Shown here: positions 37,858 through 49,640 of the stretch, piece by piece
Position numbering within the stretch: the first letter of the stretch is position 1
Layout: each line of letters starts with the position of its first letter
The notes under the pieces: model-generated
What the model was told of the DNA's origin: nothing
The model's database searches: none
Seen by the model: the letters and a program-made list of their open reading frames with translations, nothing else
Translations under genes and position numbers: made by a program
Source: Paramecium tetraurelia
Taxonomy: Eukaryota > Ciliophora > Oligohymenophorea > Peniculida > Parameciidae
Reading direction: 5' to 3'
Assembly: GCF_000165425.1 (NCBI RefSeq)
Contig: NW_001799627.1
Span: forward strand, 2,701 to 66,700
DNA: 64,000 bases

Positions 37858-38826
37858 TCAAAGCTATTACTACTACTAATGTTGTTGTAATTTATTATAA
37901 AATTTGAAAGCTGAGTTTTTTTTAAGTGGAGTAGTTTCAAATTTTAGTTTGCTCAAACTTAAATTATCTTTAAATTAAGAATGCTGAATAAAGCTTTTAT
38001 TTTCTGATTTGAGATTAGGTGTTTTCTTATTAGATTAATGCATAGCCTAATGTTTAGGAGTAAGTAGATTTAGTAATTTGGAGGGCGACTCAATTTGATG
38101 TTGGAAGTGATCATCATACTTTACTTCTAAGCAGAGATTGCTGGGACTGTTGGTATCATTGTTTGCATTGTTATTGTTATTATTATTACTATTATTATGT
38201 TGATGTGGATCAACCTTTTCTTTCAAGGGAGTTTTGAATTGATTCAGAGAAGGCAATTAATATTCATCACTATTATTGGTTTATTCATAAATTCTACTTA
38301 AATTCTTCGAAACTTGATTTGCGCTGTCCTACTTGTATTTATGCAAGTAATTATAGTAAAAGGAGGGTCTTTGTGATAAAAAGTCTTTAATAACTGAAAC
38401 AGTAAAAACGTCTTAACACATAATCCAAAAGTTTTTTATCCATCTGTCTACTTTTTCATCCTGGTCATATCCATGAGCACCTACTTTTTCTTGAATATAC
38501 TCGTATAAATTGTTTTAGATATCATCTACTTTGTCTTCATTCCAAAAAATGGAATCTGCAATTTTAGCGGTTTTCTTGAGCATTTTATTTTCCATATTAA
38601 AACTCTCAATTCCGTCAATTTTGATTTCATTCATCATTTTAGAAATATAAGAATTAACAGAGTTGGGATTTAAATAGTTTTATTGTTTATTGGTTCTTCT
38701 TCTAGGAATATTATTGGGGGAATAGGATCTAGGTGACATTTATCCATTCTATTAAGATGAGAGTAGTTTTTATAATAGTTATCTTTCAAGAGAAGTAAAA
38801 GAGTTCATTAATTCAGAATTGGACAT
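37858..38826 (-). CDS. Hypothetical Asn/Gln-rich protein, 322 residues
   Basis: Intronless (969 nt). The globular N-terminal half includes FNMENKMLKKTAKIADSIFW, NNLYEYIQEKVGAHGYDQDE and NFWIMCQDVFTVSVIKDFLS. The C-terminal half is disordered, with a poly-Asn run (about residues 210-220) and a poly-Gln end. Start choice: ATG at 38826, or the in-frame ATG at 38808. Either way the start overlaps the 3' end of the upstream MYB frame, unusual in a genome where genes rarely overlap on one strand. Family not recognised. Confidence 0.65.
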
Positions 38827-39493
38827 GCCTCAAAATTATTTATATCAATTTACCTCCTCTTTTGCGAATATCCTTCAATCTCTCCTCCATCTTCAGGGAT
38901 ACGTTTTTTCATAGCTGAATTCCAATGATTTTTAATGGAATTATCTGTTCGCCCAATTAATTATTTAGCCATTTCAGCCCATCTATTACCCATCACTCTA
39001 TGAGATAAGAAGAGAATCCATTCCTCATAATCACCCCAATGGGATTTTTTGATTTATGGATTCAAATGATTATGCCAACGCTCTCTGCATTATTTGCCAA
39101 TTCTTCCTGGTAAATGCTCAGCAATGAATGTCCATTTCTGTGGACCATGCATTTATACTAATTTGATAAGCAAATTATCCTCTTACTCTGACCAAGGTCT
39201 TTTTTTACCTTTAGACTATAAGATTAATAGGGAGGGATTACATGAAATAGAATATCTTCATCATCATCATAATCTCTCTCTTAAGCATATTTTGGTGTAA
39301 CTGTCAAGGCGAAATTGGTTAAGCTCTTTTATTTGGTCGCTGCAATATCTTATAAGAGATGCTATTTCTTTTTATCGGTGGGCTCTATGATTTCGCTGTA
39401 CTCATTCTTATTTCTTAACCTTCTTTTGATGATGGGAGGAGAAATGGATTAATGATTTTATGATTTCATTCTCAACCTCTAACTTCTATACAT
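38805..39493 (-). CDS. R2R3-type MYB transcription factor
   Basis: A 220-residue protein with one 26-nt intron. After a basic N-terminus (about 85 residues) come two adjacent MYB repeats. The first is PWSEQEDNLLIKLVQMHG then PQKWTFIAEHLPGRIGKQCR and ERWHNHLNP. The second is HWGDYEEWILFLSHRVMG then NRWAEMAKQLIGRTDNSIKN and HWNSAMKKR. Tryptophan spacing and the recognition-helix residues (KQCRERW, DNSIKNHWN) match DNA-binding R2R3 MYBs, so it should bind MYB elements in the nucleus. The annotated end reads past the domain to the first TGA at 38805 and overlaps the next gene by 22 bp. An alternative 25-nt terminal intron ending GAG would stop at 38813. Confidence 0.92.
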
Positions 39494-39556
39494 TTTATTA
39501 ATTAAAATAATATTTTTTGAATTTGAATTTCAAAATATAAATATATATTTTATGTC

Positions 39557-40537
39557 TCATTATGATAATAATAAAATAATTAAGAGTATATATAATCTGC
39601 TTGAGTTGATGCCCCAATAATCATCAGTATAAATCTTCTGAATGCATTCATCATTAAACATGATTTATGATTATAGTTCATAGAACTTTACAGCCTTCTG
39701 ATAATCGATATACTCGTCTAAATAAAGAGAAGAGCAAGGCCCATATCTCAAAATAGTATGACAATACTGATTGACCTGCAATAACCATTAGAATAATTCC
39801 AGTATCTTCAAATACTCAGGATCTCCTTCAGCCAAACTGCAATAAGAAAACCCGCCAGCATTGAATCCACACTGACATTCAGAATATCCATATAACTTCT
39901 CATTGCTATCCAATAAAATACAATCAGTGTCAGTTTCACATGGTTTACTCTTTGTTAAACTATGAGGTCCGTTTTGACAAGTTCCATTGGTTGGATTTAT
40001 ATATCCATAATAGCATGCCTTTGGGTTATCAGCTTTGATATTGTTTTCTAGAGAATAGTAATATGCGCATTTCCCCAAATTACACACACAATTGTTAGTG
40101 CATTAATAATCATTTGAACATGACTATTCGAATTGAACTTACTCTTTACAATATGTATCACAATAAAAACCCACATCACAAAATTGATGGCCTGAACATT
40201 ATTGATTCAATTTCAGTCCCAGACATATTCCACCTATACAACTATTCGATAAACAATCACTGTCCCCACTACATCCTTCTCCTGGAAGAATCTTATCTTT
40301 GGTTGGCCTGTCTGTACAAAATATAGGTTTTTAATAGGCAGCGTCTTGCCATAAACATGTTTTATCATCAGCACATGGTGATAATTCATGAACCTTACCT
40401 CTATATTCTGACACATTTACACAGACATTGTTCTGATTCTCTTCTCCACATTTGTATCTTTTACCTCCACATTTTGTATTTGCAAATGCGTATACCAAAA
40501 TGATAAAGTATAATAATAATAAAAGTTCTTTAATCAT
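39557..40537 (-). CDS. Secreted Cys-rich surface protein, probably GPI-anchored
   Basis: 326 residues, single exon. An N-terminal signal peptide (KELLLLLYFIILVYAFA) is followed by a cysteine-rich ectodomain with repeated Cys spacings (CSGDSDCLSNSCIGGICLG, CSNDYQCTNNCVCNLGKC, CETDTDCILLDSN, CQCGFNAGGFSYC). The C-terminus ends in Ser-Ser followed by a hydrophobic run (LYILLIILLLS), the usual GPI-attachment signal. It belongs in style to ciliate surface proteins with EGF/Dickkopf-like Cys patterns. No catalytic residues are visible. It is not obviously an immobilisation antigen, since the regular Cys periods of those are missing. Confidence 0.75.
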
Positions 40538-40902
40538 TAAAAATTATAATTAACTTTATTAATTTCTACTGATTAAAGATAGCAAAAATTGCTAAAGCTC
40601 TGTTTTCTCAAGTTTATAAAATCCATTATATTTTGGAGGTATTAGATACTTCACTTTTGCTGTTTAACTCTATTTTTTACTTAAAATGAGAAAAACAAAG
40701 AAATAGATAAGTTTTTAATTATGAACCAAATTTATTAAAAATGAGAAGGATATTTTCCCTTCAAATTAGAATTAATATCAAGAATGATAAATGGAAATTA
40801 GAGGTAAATTACTGCATTATGTTTATAGAAATATGTGTTATTTAATAAAGATAACATGATTAAATTAAGTGATATTTCTTTATATTCTTCAATTATTCTA
40901 TA
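40538..40902. other. Intergenic, no gene seen
   Basis: This lies between two minus-strand genes and should contain the promoter of the Cys-rich surface protein gene. AT-rich, without repeats or open frames of note. Confidence 0.5.
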
Positions 40903-41484
40903 TCAAACAGGTACAGATTACATGTCTTGGGATTTAACAAATTAATTTATGAGGAATAATTGAAATGAAATTATTACTATGAACAGCATTACTTTTATAA
41001 TATTTGAAATTGTCAATTATTTATACAGAGTTATTAAGTTTGTATTGATTGTTTATTCTCTATGATATGATTCCTTTTGGAGCATTTAAATCCATCTGAA
41101 ATCTGAATCGATTTAATTTAAATTCATCTTTGTTTATAACATATCATTCTTTGATGCATAATTTTTATCAATTCCTAAAATGTCAAAATCGAATTCAACC
41201 AAGGTTTTGCTTGATCCATTATTTTTAAAACAAATCCTATACTTTCCAGTGTAGAGCGCCTTGAGTTGTTGTTCATTACTCTCAAAATCATATTAAATAT
41301 TATAAGGATCAAAAAAAAATATCTAAACATCCTTTGGAACGCCATCAACCACTAAATATTTAATTGTTATATAATCATCTTTCTTAGCATTCATGTAAAC
41401 ACACTTAGGCTTCTTGTCTATCAACTCTATTCCTAAGCACTCAATTTATTCGATAAATAATGCTAAAATTAATATCAAATACAT
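40903..41484 (-). CDS. p24/emp24-family transmembrane protein
   Basis: COPII/COPI vesicle cargo receptor of the ER-Golgi pathway. 193 residues, no intron. It has a signal peptide (MYLILILALFIEQIECLG), then a GOLD domain with the conserved first and last cysteines (KPKCVYMNAKKDDYITIKYL; TGKYRICFKNNGSSKTL). The strand VEFDFDI is followed by a helical linker and one C-terminal membrane helix (IIKVMLFIVIISFQLFLINQF). The cytosolic tail (VKSQDMQSVPV) lacks the usual FF and KK/RR signals, so coat binding is uncertain. Confidence 0.82.
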
Positions 41485-41598
41485 TATAAATAATATTCAT
41501 AGTAAGCAATATATTTCTGATGAAAATGAATTAGTAAAATATAGAACTTTATTTGAATTGTGTAATATTTAGATTTAGTTTATATTTATTTTATAAAA

Positions 41599-42431
41599 AT
41601 GGCTTAAGTATTTAATTCAAAGGTCAGCATTATCACCAAATCGGAAATCAGATATGAAGGTACTATTTATTAAATTAATCCTCAATAACAAACTATTGCA
41701 TTGAAAGATGTACGTTCATTTGGAACGGAGGGAAGAAGACCTGGTATTATTTTTAAATAATTATTTAAGATCATGAAATACCCCCCAATTAATAAAGTTA
41801 CGATATTTTGGTGTTCAAGGCAGCTGAAATTAAAGGCTTCAAGACTTTGGAAGAGAACAAGCCTGAGGATATTAAATTAGAAAATGTCAAATAAGAAAAC
41901 CAATCCCAATAAGCATAGCATTTCCAACCACCTTAAAATATAGAATAAATAGAGCAGTAGCAAGAATAAAAAGGGTAATTTCAAAATAATTTCTCATAAA
42001 ATCAATAAATAAAATCTAATGGAACAAATCCCAGAGCTTTTAATTTTGAAGAAATGCTTCAAAAAGCGAATGAAATTGAGAAGATTAAAAAGTAAGAGGT
42101 GAAACCTAAGTATAATCCTACTTCATTTTTCGATTCTCTTTCAACCAGTACTCAAAAATAAGAGAGATAAACTCAATAAAGAAATCAAAATTAGATTGAC
42201 ACTGATACTTTTGGTAATTTTTATAAATAAAGATAACATAATAACAATAATAATAACAATGGATAAAGGAGAAATAACAACAACAATAATAATAACAATA
42301 ATTATGATAAAAATAATAATAAAAATTATAGAAGGAATAATAATGATTAATAAAGAGTTGTTTATGTAGAAAAACAATCTTTAGAATAATATTAGTAATA
42401 ATCATAATAACCACAATAATAATAGCAATGA
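41599..42431 (+). CDS. LSM14/Scd6/RAP55-like P-body protein
   Basis: Translational repressor or decapping activator. One 26-nt intron, 268 residues. The N-terminal LSm14 domain (SIITKSEIRYEGTIYQINPQ, ALKDVRSFGTEGRRP, YDILVFKAAEIKGF) is followed by a Gln-rich linker. The hallmark FFD box (YNPTSFFDSLSTS) and TFG-like box (DTDTFGNFYKQ) come next. The C-terminus, usually RGG-rich, is here a run of Asn-rich and Arg-containing repeats (RRNNNNNNNNNYDKNNNKN) and poly-Gln. It probably acts with Dhh1/EDC-type partners in cytoplasmic mRNP granules. A CCR4-NOT subunit lies in the same window. Confidence 0.92.
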
Positions 42432-42532
42432 ATATCAAATTTGTTATTATTTAAATAAAATATACAAATCAGTACTAAACTTTAAATTGCCTATAATTCT
42501 TTCATATTTTAATCAATATATAATTTAAATAA

Positions 42533-43528
42533 ATGGTAAAATATTGCTAAAGTTGTAATACATAGAAAGCCTTTATGGTAAGACCAAAGACTGGAAACCT
42601 TATTTGCCAAAATTGCTTTTTTTAAGCATTTGAGGATGAGATTCATCACACAATCATATCTACATAAATGTTTAAGCCTGGTGAAAAGATTGCCATAGCA
42701 GCTTCAGGAGGCAAAGATTCCACAGTCTTAGTTCACGTTATTACTCTACTAAATAAGAAGTATAATTATGGATTGCATTTATACTTATTATCAATTGATG
42801 AAGGAATTAAGGGATATAGAGATGATTCTCTAGAAACAGTTAAATAGAACTAAATCACCTATGATTTGGAATTAAAGATCTTATCCTATAAAGAACTCTT
42901 TAATTGGTCAATGGATGAAGTTGTAGCACAAATTGGTCTCAATAATAATTGCACATATTGTGGAGTTTTTAGGAGATAATCATTAGATAGAGGTGCAATA
43001 TAATTGGGAGTTGATAAAATTATAACTGGACACAATGCGGATGATATGGCAGAGACATTTCTAATGAATCTTTTAAGAGGTGATATCTTTCGATTGCCAA
43101 AATCTACTGCCATAATCACAGGTGATGATGGAGACAACGGAATTGCCACATTGCCTAGGTGCAAACCTTTCAAATACACTTATGAAAAAGAGATAGTAAT
43201 GTATGCACATTATAAAAAACTCATTTATTTCAGTACTGAATGCACTTACTCTCCTAATGCTTTTAGAGGACATGTTCGAGAATTAATTAAGAATTTAGAA
43301 GCCATAAGGTACATATTTTATTATATATTTTATAGACCTAGTGCAGTAATTGATTTAATTCACTCTTGCGAATAATTGGATGCTCCAAACCAAAACTAAA
43401 AATTACCTCAAAAACAATTGTGTTAAAAATGTAATTTACTATCATCGAATAAAATATGTAAGGCATGCACATTACTCGAATCATTAAATTAAGGAAGAGC
43501 TAAATAAATATTGTAAATTTAGGAGTGA
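42533..43528 (+). CDS. CTU1: Cytoplasmic tRNA 2-thiolation protein CTU1/NCS6
   Basis: Adenylates and thiolates U34 of tRNA-Lys/Glu/Gln together with CTU2 and URM1. The 322-residue product shows the N-terminal zinc pairs (CQSCNTQKAF, LICQNC), the PP-loop ATP motif [11 protein letters not shown] (about residue 55), [53 protein letters not shown] and a C-terminal CxxC zinc ribbon ([17 protein letters not shown]). All catalytic elements are intact. One intron of 27 nt lies before [13 protein letters not shown]. It is a multiple of three and has no in-frame TGA, so retained transcripts would code for nine extra residues. Confidence 0.95.
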
Positions 43529-43674
43529 CTCTATATATAAGTTTTCAATAGAGTTATTTTTATTCTTAGTTATAAACAAAAAAATATTATAATCTATCAA
43601 AATAATTCAAAAGTAATAAAAGCATTATTAATTTTAATCAAAAAATTTTGTATTTTGATAGAAAATCACTCAAG

Positions 43675-46416
43675 ATGGATAATTTTTAAGTATAAGATTT
43701 ATGCTATGATAACATTAAATGTCATGATTGGCAATGTTAGAAAAAACATCCTCGGTGCTTTGCAGGGATTTGTATTTAAGGTTTAAATGATGATGAAGAA
43801 TGTAATATTCAAAATTGTCAATTATTTCATGTGTCCTCCGATACACTTTCTAATGAAATTATGATAAATGGGTTTTATAGATACAATATATGTAAAAAAA
43901 AAAATTGTGAGGTCAACACTTGTAGGTATTTACATCCAACTTGGATTAAGGATTATTGTGTAGATTTTTTTTAGAATAAATGTAAATAAAATTGTAATAA
44001 TCATCTAAAATGGGCTTAGATGAAGAACTAAATATATGAAAAATATGAAATTTAAAATTTAAATCCAGATGTACTCTGCAAAAAAGATAAGTGTAAATGT
44101 TAAAAACATTTGGCAAATATCGATGATTTCTGCATAGATTATTTTTAAGGTATATGTCCTTTAATTGAATGCTCTAAAAAACATGTATTTTGGGAAGAAC
44201 TCAAATCGAATAGGAAATTATAATTTGAGGAACCAAAACTAAAGCCATGTAATAAAAAGAATGTCATACTTAATTAAGAAGGGATTGAGAATAACTCTTA
44301 AATTAAGGTTATGATTGATGAATAGGAATTAAAAAGAATGCATAAAGCATTATAACAATAAAATATTATCGATATTATATTTATAATGGATTGTACAAAA
44401 ACTATGGATCATTGGATTTAATAATGCCATTCACAAATGGCTAGTATAATTGAAAAGTTTCAAAATTAAAACAACAAATACATAACTCGAGTTGGGTTTG
44501 TCGGATATCGCGATATTATTATTAAAAAATAAAAGAGTATTATCTAGTTGGATAGAAAGAGTATGATTTCTTCAGAGGTGAATGATTAATTCAATTAAAA
44601 CGATTTTGAGATTGTTGATAAAAATCATGTTGTTTTTCATGACTTAACTGATAAAATTGATTCAATTAAAGAATTTATTAAGCAACAAAAGGCATATGGT
44701 GGGGGAGATGAAGCTGAAGATGTCGTAGCTGGAATAGAAAAAGCATCATAATTAAATATTTCCAAACATCAAGATACTGTATTGATAACATTTTTATTTG
44801 CTGACTCTCCTTGTCATGGTAAATAATATCATGATATTGACGATGATGATTTTATGGATAAAATTCCACTAGATACTTTAGAAGATGTAATGAGAAGATA
44901 CAGAAAAATTAAAACGAATAATTTTTTCTTTTGTTCAAGAATTTCATAAAAAACAGATAAAATGTTCACCATTATGAAATCTGTATTTCCAGAAGTTTCA
45001 ATAACTGATCATATTACCCCAGAGGATTTTCCTAATTTGATAAGTTTTTCATTATAAGATAGCTTTTCAAAAATAAGCAAGAGTCAACTATTCAAGCCAA
45101 TAGAAATCAAAGCATAATCCATAAAATCTAAGTATATTGAATATGATTGTAAAACAATTGAAGATAGGATAAAATTTTGGGGGAATTTTGTTCAGGTTTG
45201 TTAATCACAAGAGAGAGTTAATCACACAATTATAAAAATTAATTAAAATTAAGAATAAATATTAGAAAATGAAGACGGAGTTAATTCATATATATTTAAA
45301 GTATTTGATGTTATAAATAATCAAAATTTAGTCGCTAAAATTCCTAAAAAGATAATTCAGGAATATCAACAAAAAGAATAAATTTTGAAGTAAAGTAATT
45401 CAAATGAAAAAGTAAAATTGTCAGAAGAGTCAATATAAGAAGCTAAAAAGTTCGCATAATCAAGATTTATTTCATAAACTATAGCTAAGCAATTGGCAAA
45501 AATTTATAGGGAAAAAGTCTAAAATTTAGCTGGATCACCTCCCATCTTTTATGTATCACCCATGATATATGTTCTTTCCTCGCCCTTTTATGGTTTGGAC
45601 TATATTTATGCAGAATCCTATATCAATCTACCAAACATTTAATGGAAAAAATATTCAAATAACTTATAGTATATAAGCCCAGAGTATTATTACCTTTCTT
45701 CATTCAGTCATTTTACTTATGAAGAAACAGGTAAATAGTTTTTGATCGCAGATTTATAAGGGAAATTAAATATTTTTAGCGATCCATCAATTTAGAGTCT
45801 TGGAAACTATAATCAAAATTTAAATAACGATACAACTAATCTCAATCATGCAGGTATTGCCAATTTTATTCAGGCCCATGAAAAATGTAGCTTCATTTGT
45901 TAGAAATTGTAGTTAGAAAATACAGCTGCTATAACGTAATTTGATGAGACAAAATGGGAATTCAATGAGACCTAAGAATTATCAATTATATGTGAGACGT
46001 GTGATGAATATTAACAAATTAAGCTTATTGATTATGTCAATAATGGCCATAAAAAATGCTAATAATGCAAGGAACTCGAACAAGTTATACATGAAGTATA
46101 ATGCAGGTGTTGCTATGAAAATTTTAAAACTCCGATGAATCAGTAATTGAGAATAGGAACATTAGTAGGAAAATGTGAAGGTTGTAAGGTAAACTGTAGA
46201 TAACCAAATCTAATTTGTTGCTATTGTAAAATTCATTGCAAATTAAAGGTTTCATCTGAGAATATTGATGGCAAATAGATTTATTTATGCAAGGAAGGAA
46301 AGTAATATTTATCTTCATTAAAATGTAAAGTATGCAATTCTTTATATTCCTTTGACAAATTCCTAACTGAGACATATTATGAATAAGGTATATATAAGTG
46401 CCAAAAGTGTAATTGA
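43675..46416 (+). CDS. CCCH zinc finger - VWA - alpha-kinase - Cys-rich fusion
   Basis: 913 residues in one exon (2742 nt). Residues 1-190 carry Cys/His clusters of CCCH type (CHDWQCQKKHPRCFAGICI, CKKKNCEVNTCRYLHPTW, FFQNKCKQNCNNH, CIDYFQGICPLIECSKKH). Residues about 230-445 are a von Willebrand A domain of the vwkA type (IIFIMDCTKTMDHW with a partial MIDAS, GFVGYRDI, GGGDEAEDVVAGIEKA, LFADSPCHG). Residues about 495-745 form an atypical alpha-kinase domain (FIYKV-type entry, FYVSPMIYVLSS, YAESYI, YEETGKQFLIADLQGKLN, FSDPSIQS, LNHAGIANFIQAHEKCSFIC). Residues 770-913 hold another 20 or so cysteines in CxxC pairs. Known family members (Dictyostelium vwkA) lack the flanking zinc modules. The glycine-rich loop is poor (LGNYNQNLNN). 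Confidence 0.88.
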
Positions 46417-46769
46417 TGTTTTTTATAATCATTATAAAAAATTATGATTCTGAGTAAAATCTTATTATTATTCACATTTGTTTTAAACGACTTCTGAAAG
46501 GAATTACATGTCACACCAACAACATTTGCTCTATTGAAGGATTTAGTTGTTTCTAATTTGTAATTGAGTAATTGAGAGATCAATAGAAATGAATTTTACG
46601 ATTACATTGAATATTCTCAATTGAAAGGATGAAAATAGAGGATTGTCACAGATGATATATTCATCTGAATCATTCGAGTATTCCTTATTGTTTTATAGAA
46701 ACAGTAATGTGAAGTTGGGTTTGAGATTTATACTTTAAATAACACACTGTTATAAATATTATATATAAA
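46417..46769. other. Intergenic, no gene seen
   Basis: Between two co-directional genes. It holds the 3' flank of the alpha-kinase gene and presumably the promoter of the coiled-coil gene. No open frame or repeat of note. Confidence 0.5.
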
Positions 46770-48063
46770 ATGTCTTATTCATAAAAAAACTTTCTAAATT
46801 AACCATTCTACTCTCCAGCGAAATTTGAGAATGATTAAAAGGATTTGATGATTTCCTAATTGAAAGCCGAAAACTTTGAACTTAAGCAAAACGATAGGGA
46901 TTACTAAGAATTAGCTACTCATTTGAAATCGTTAGAACATAGGTGAAATCACATTTAATTTTAGATATAATATGTTACATGAAGAAAAGATGAGAAATGA
47001 AGTAGAATATCGAAATAGAAGTGATTAGACATTAAAGACTATTGCTAATTTGAGAAATGAAATTGATAATTTGAAATCCTAGTTAACTGAAAAGCATATA
47101 GAAAATTAGGAAATGAAAGCAGAGAATTTGGCATTTAAGGAGATAACAGAACATAGATCTTAAGAAAATCAGAGAGTGAAAAATGATATGGCTTTATTGT
47201 AAGAAAACAATAGAAAATTGTATGAAGAAAAGCTTAGATTAGAGACAGAATTATAAGCAGCAAAAGATGAAAGAAAGAGGTAAAGAATAAGAAGTATTAA
47301 ATGATAGACTGTTGCATGATAGAGAGTTATTGAATAATACATATGAAGATGTATTGGATAAATTGAATGAGAAGGAAAAGTAATTTTCTTAATTGTAAAC
47401 TGAATTTGATAATCTTGAAAAGCAAGCCCTTATTTATAAAGCAGATGTCGAAAATGTATTTTTTATTGGATTATCAAGATCAATAATGAGGTTAAATCTA
47501 AGAGTGAAAACCTCAAATATACAAGGATGCAATATTAAGAAGCTCAGAATTATATTTCGCAATTGCAAAATGACCTAGAGGAATTACATAAGCAGAAGGA
47601 GAAGTTTAAATAGGAGAGTTTGCTTTATCAAAAAAATTACTAGCAAGAGGCTGACACTTGCATGGAATTAAATGCCTAAGTGATTCAACTAGATCAAACA
47701 GTTAAACATCAAGAAAAGACAATAATCGATTAGAGGAATGAGATTGAGAGATTGAAGTCGATACATATGGAATGTCTGGAAACAACGGAAGAGTTGAGTC
47801 ATGAATTAGATTAAGCCAAAAGGATTAATGATTAATTGGAACATCAACATAGAGATGTATTTCATTGTACTTATGAATAGGTTATGGAGGAGTTGGATAA
47901 GTTGTCATTGACAGAGGAGTAAGCTGCAATGGCTAGGGCTAGCAAATACAAGGAATTGAAGACCAAATTGATAATGGGAACTAAGCAATTATAGTAGTTC
48001 TAATCTCCATTTAAGAGATTTTCTACAAACAAAAAACCTTTGCTGAAATAATATGATTTTTGA
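46770..48063 (+). CDS. Long coiled-coil protein
   Basis: 406 residues after introns of 22, 28 and 23 nt. Nearly the whole chain is predicted helix with heptad hydrophobics (LKTIANLRNEIDNLKSQLTE, EVKSKSENLKYTRMQYQEAQ, QRNEIERLKSIHMECLE). It ends in a short basic tail (QQFQSPFKRFSTNKKPLL). No head or catalytic domain. It is probably a basal-body, centriolar or cytoskeletal scaffold, inferred only from composition. Confidence 0.72.
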
Positions 48064-48110
48064 AAGCGATTAATTACTATAAATATTTTAATTTTTAACA
48101 GCTTTTGAAT

Positions 48111-49640
48111 ATGATTGAAATACGAAGACCACTCTCAGAAAAGAATTTGGGAAATAGATCAAGCAAAGACTTGTAAAGACCAAATTCATCCAATTCATAA
48201 TAAAAATAGAATTTGTAAACCATGAAAAGTTCAATATAATTACAAAAACAAAATCAAAACTTTTATTCCAAATATTTTAGTAGTAAGGATTAAAAAGAGA
48301 ATATGGAGATTCGTTCCAATGTCGAAAGAAATCCATCAGCCAAATCAAAATAGACACCTTAGGATTATAAAAAATTGTAAGATAAACTTCTCTATTTGGA
48401 AAATAAAATTTCATCAATCAAATCTCACATCGATAATAGTTAGAGACAATCAAAAAATAGTATAGCTTCTAAGTTTTTTTCATAAAACACACAAAATAAC
48501 CACAATTCCCAATCTGTCTAAAAGTGTGTGTAAATTGATTTCACCAATAGAGGATAGAAGGAACAGAGAGAATTCACTCCTCAATAATAAAATAAATTAA
48601 AATCAAGTACTCTAGTTAATAATAACAATGAATACAAAACTTCCATTGAAGGAACAATAATTAAAAAGCCAAGCCTATCAACATTTGTTACTTAAGTTAA
48701 AGCCCCATTGACTGACAATAAAACGAATTTTAAAAACTTAAAGCCAGATTCTGCCAAGGCTGGTAGTTCAATTAAGACCAATTTTAAAAGGAAGAACTCT
48801 CAAGAAAAAACAGTAGAGTCCTCATTTTTATATTATATCTCATCAATTATTAAAGGATATATGCAACCAGAGATAACAAGGCCAATTGAATTGATTAGAG
48901 AACATTTACTTTAAACAATGTAGGCATCCTTGTTTTAGAAATCTGTTAAAATAGTATCAAGTGTTGAAGATAAGAAAGTCAATTTACCCTCCACAAATAA
49001 GAAGACTATTGTTTTTGATTTAGATGAAACTCTCATCCATTGCAATGAATCAATTCAGGTTCCAGGCGATGTAATTCTACCAATTAAATTCCCCTCTGGA
49101 GAGATTATTGAAGTACAATATTTAATTGATTTTTAGGCTTCAATCAATATCAGACCTTATGCTTAACAAGTTCTATAGACTTTGCATAAACATTTTGAGA
49201 TCATAGTATTTACTGCATCGCATTCTTGCTATGCAAATGTAGTCATTGATTACTTGGACCCTCATAAAAATGTGATAGCTCATCGATTTTTCAGGGACAG
49301 TTGCATGCAAACTGAAGAAGGAGCATACATAAAGGATTTACGAGTAATTGGAAATAGATCATTGAGTGACATGGTTTTAGTGGATAATGCAGCCTATTCT
49401 TTTTGTCTTCAACAACTGAATGGCATCCCCATTATTAATTATTATGATAATAAAATGGATTAAGTATGTTTTTTGTAGTGATTGTAGGAATTACTATATT
49501 TACAAAACTATTTGATGTCGTTAAGAACAGTCAGAGATGTTAGATAATACAATAGTTAAAATCTTAAATTAGATAAATTTGCACAATTCAGCGATCCTAT
49601 TGATTTATTGCAATCTCTTCATAAGGATTATATCCCTTGA
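48111..49640 (+). CDS. SCP/FCP1-type CTD phosphatase (HAD fold)
   Basis: 493 residues. The first ~300 are Ser/Gln/Asn-rich and disordered (Lys/Arg-rich SP sites). The C-terminal catalytic domain has the HAD signature IVFDLDETLIHCNE (both catalytic aspartates), then INIRPYAQQVLQTLHKHFE, IIVFTASHSCYANVVIDYLD, CMQTEEGAYIKDLRVIGN and MVLVDNAAYSF (motif III-IV region). It ends with the typical DLLQSLHKDY segment. Substrate unknown; relatives dephosphorylate RNA polymerase II CTD, SMADs or lipin. Two introns of 24 nt: the first lacks an in-frame TGA, the second contains one. It starts 47 bp after the previous stop. Confidence 0.9.

Noticed and set aside
38047-38256. Short minus-strand ORF ending in LLTPKH
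   Set aside because: It is an internal piece of the 322-residue minus-strand gene. It appears to end only if TAA is read as stop.
42118-42438. Minus-strand hydrophobic ORFs full of Ile, Tyr and Phe
   Set aside because: They are the antisense of the Asn/Gln repeats of the LSM14 gene and are not a membrane protein.
46124-46583. Minus-strand ORFs opposite the alpha-kinase C-terminus
   Set aside because: They overlap a confirmed plus-strand coding region and its flank, and show no conserved pattern.
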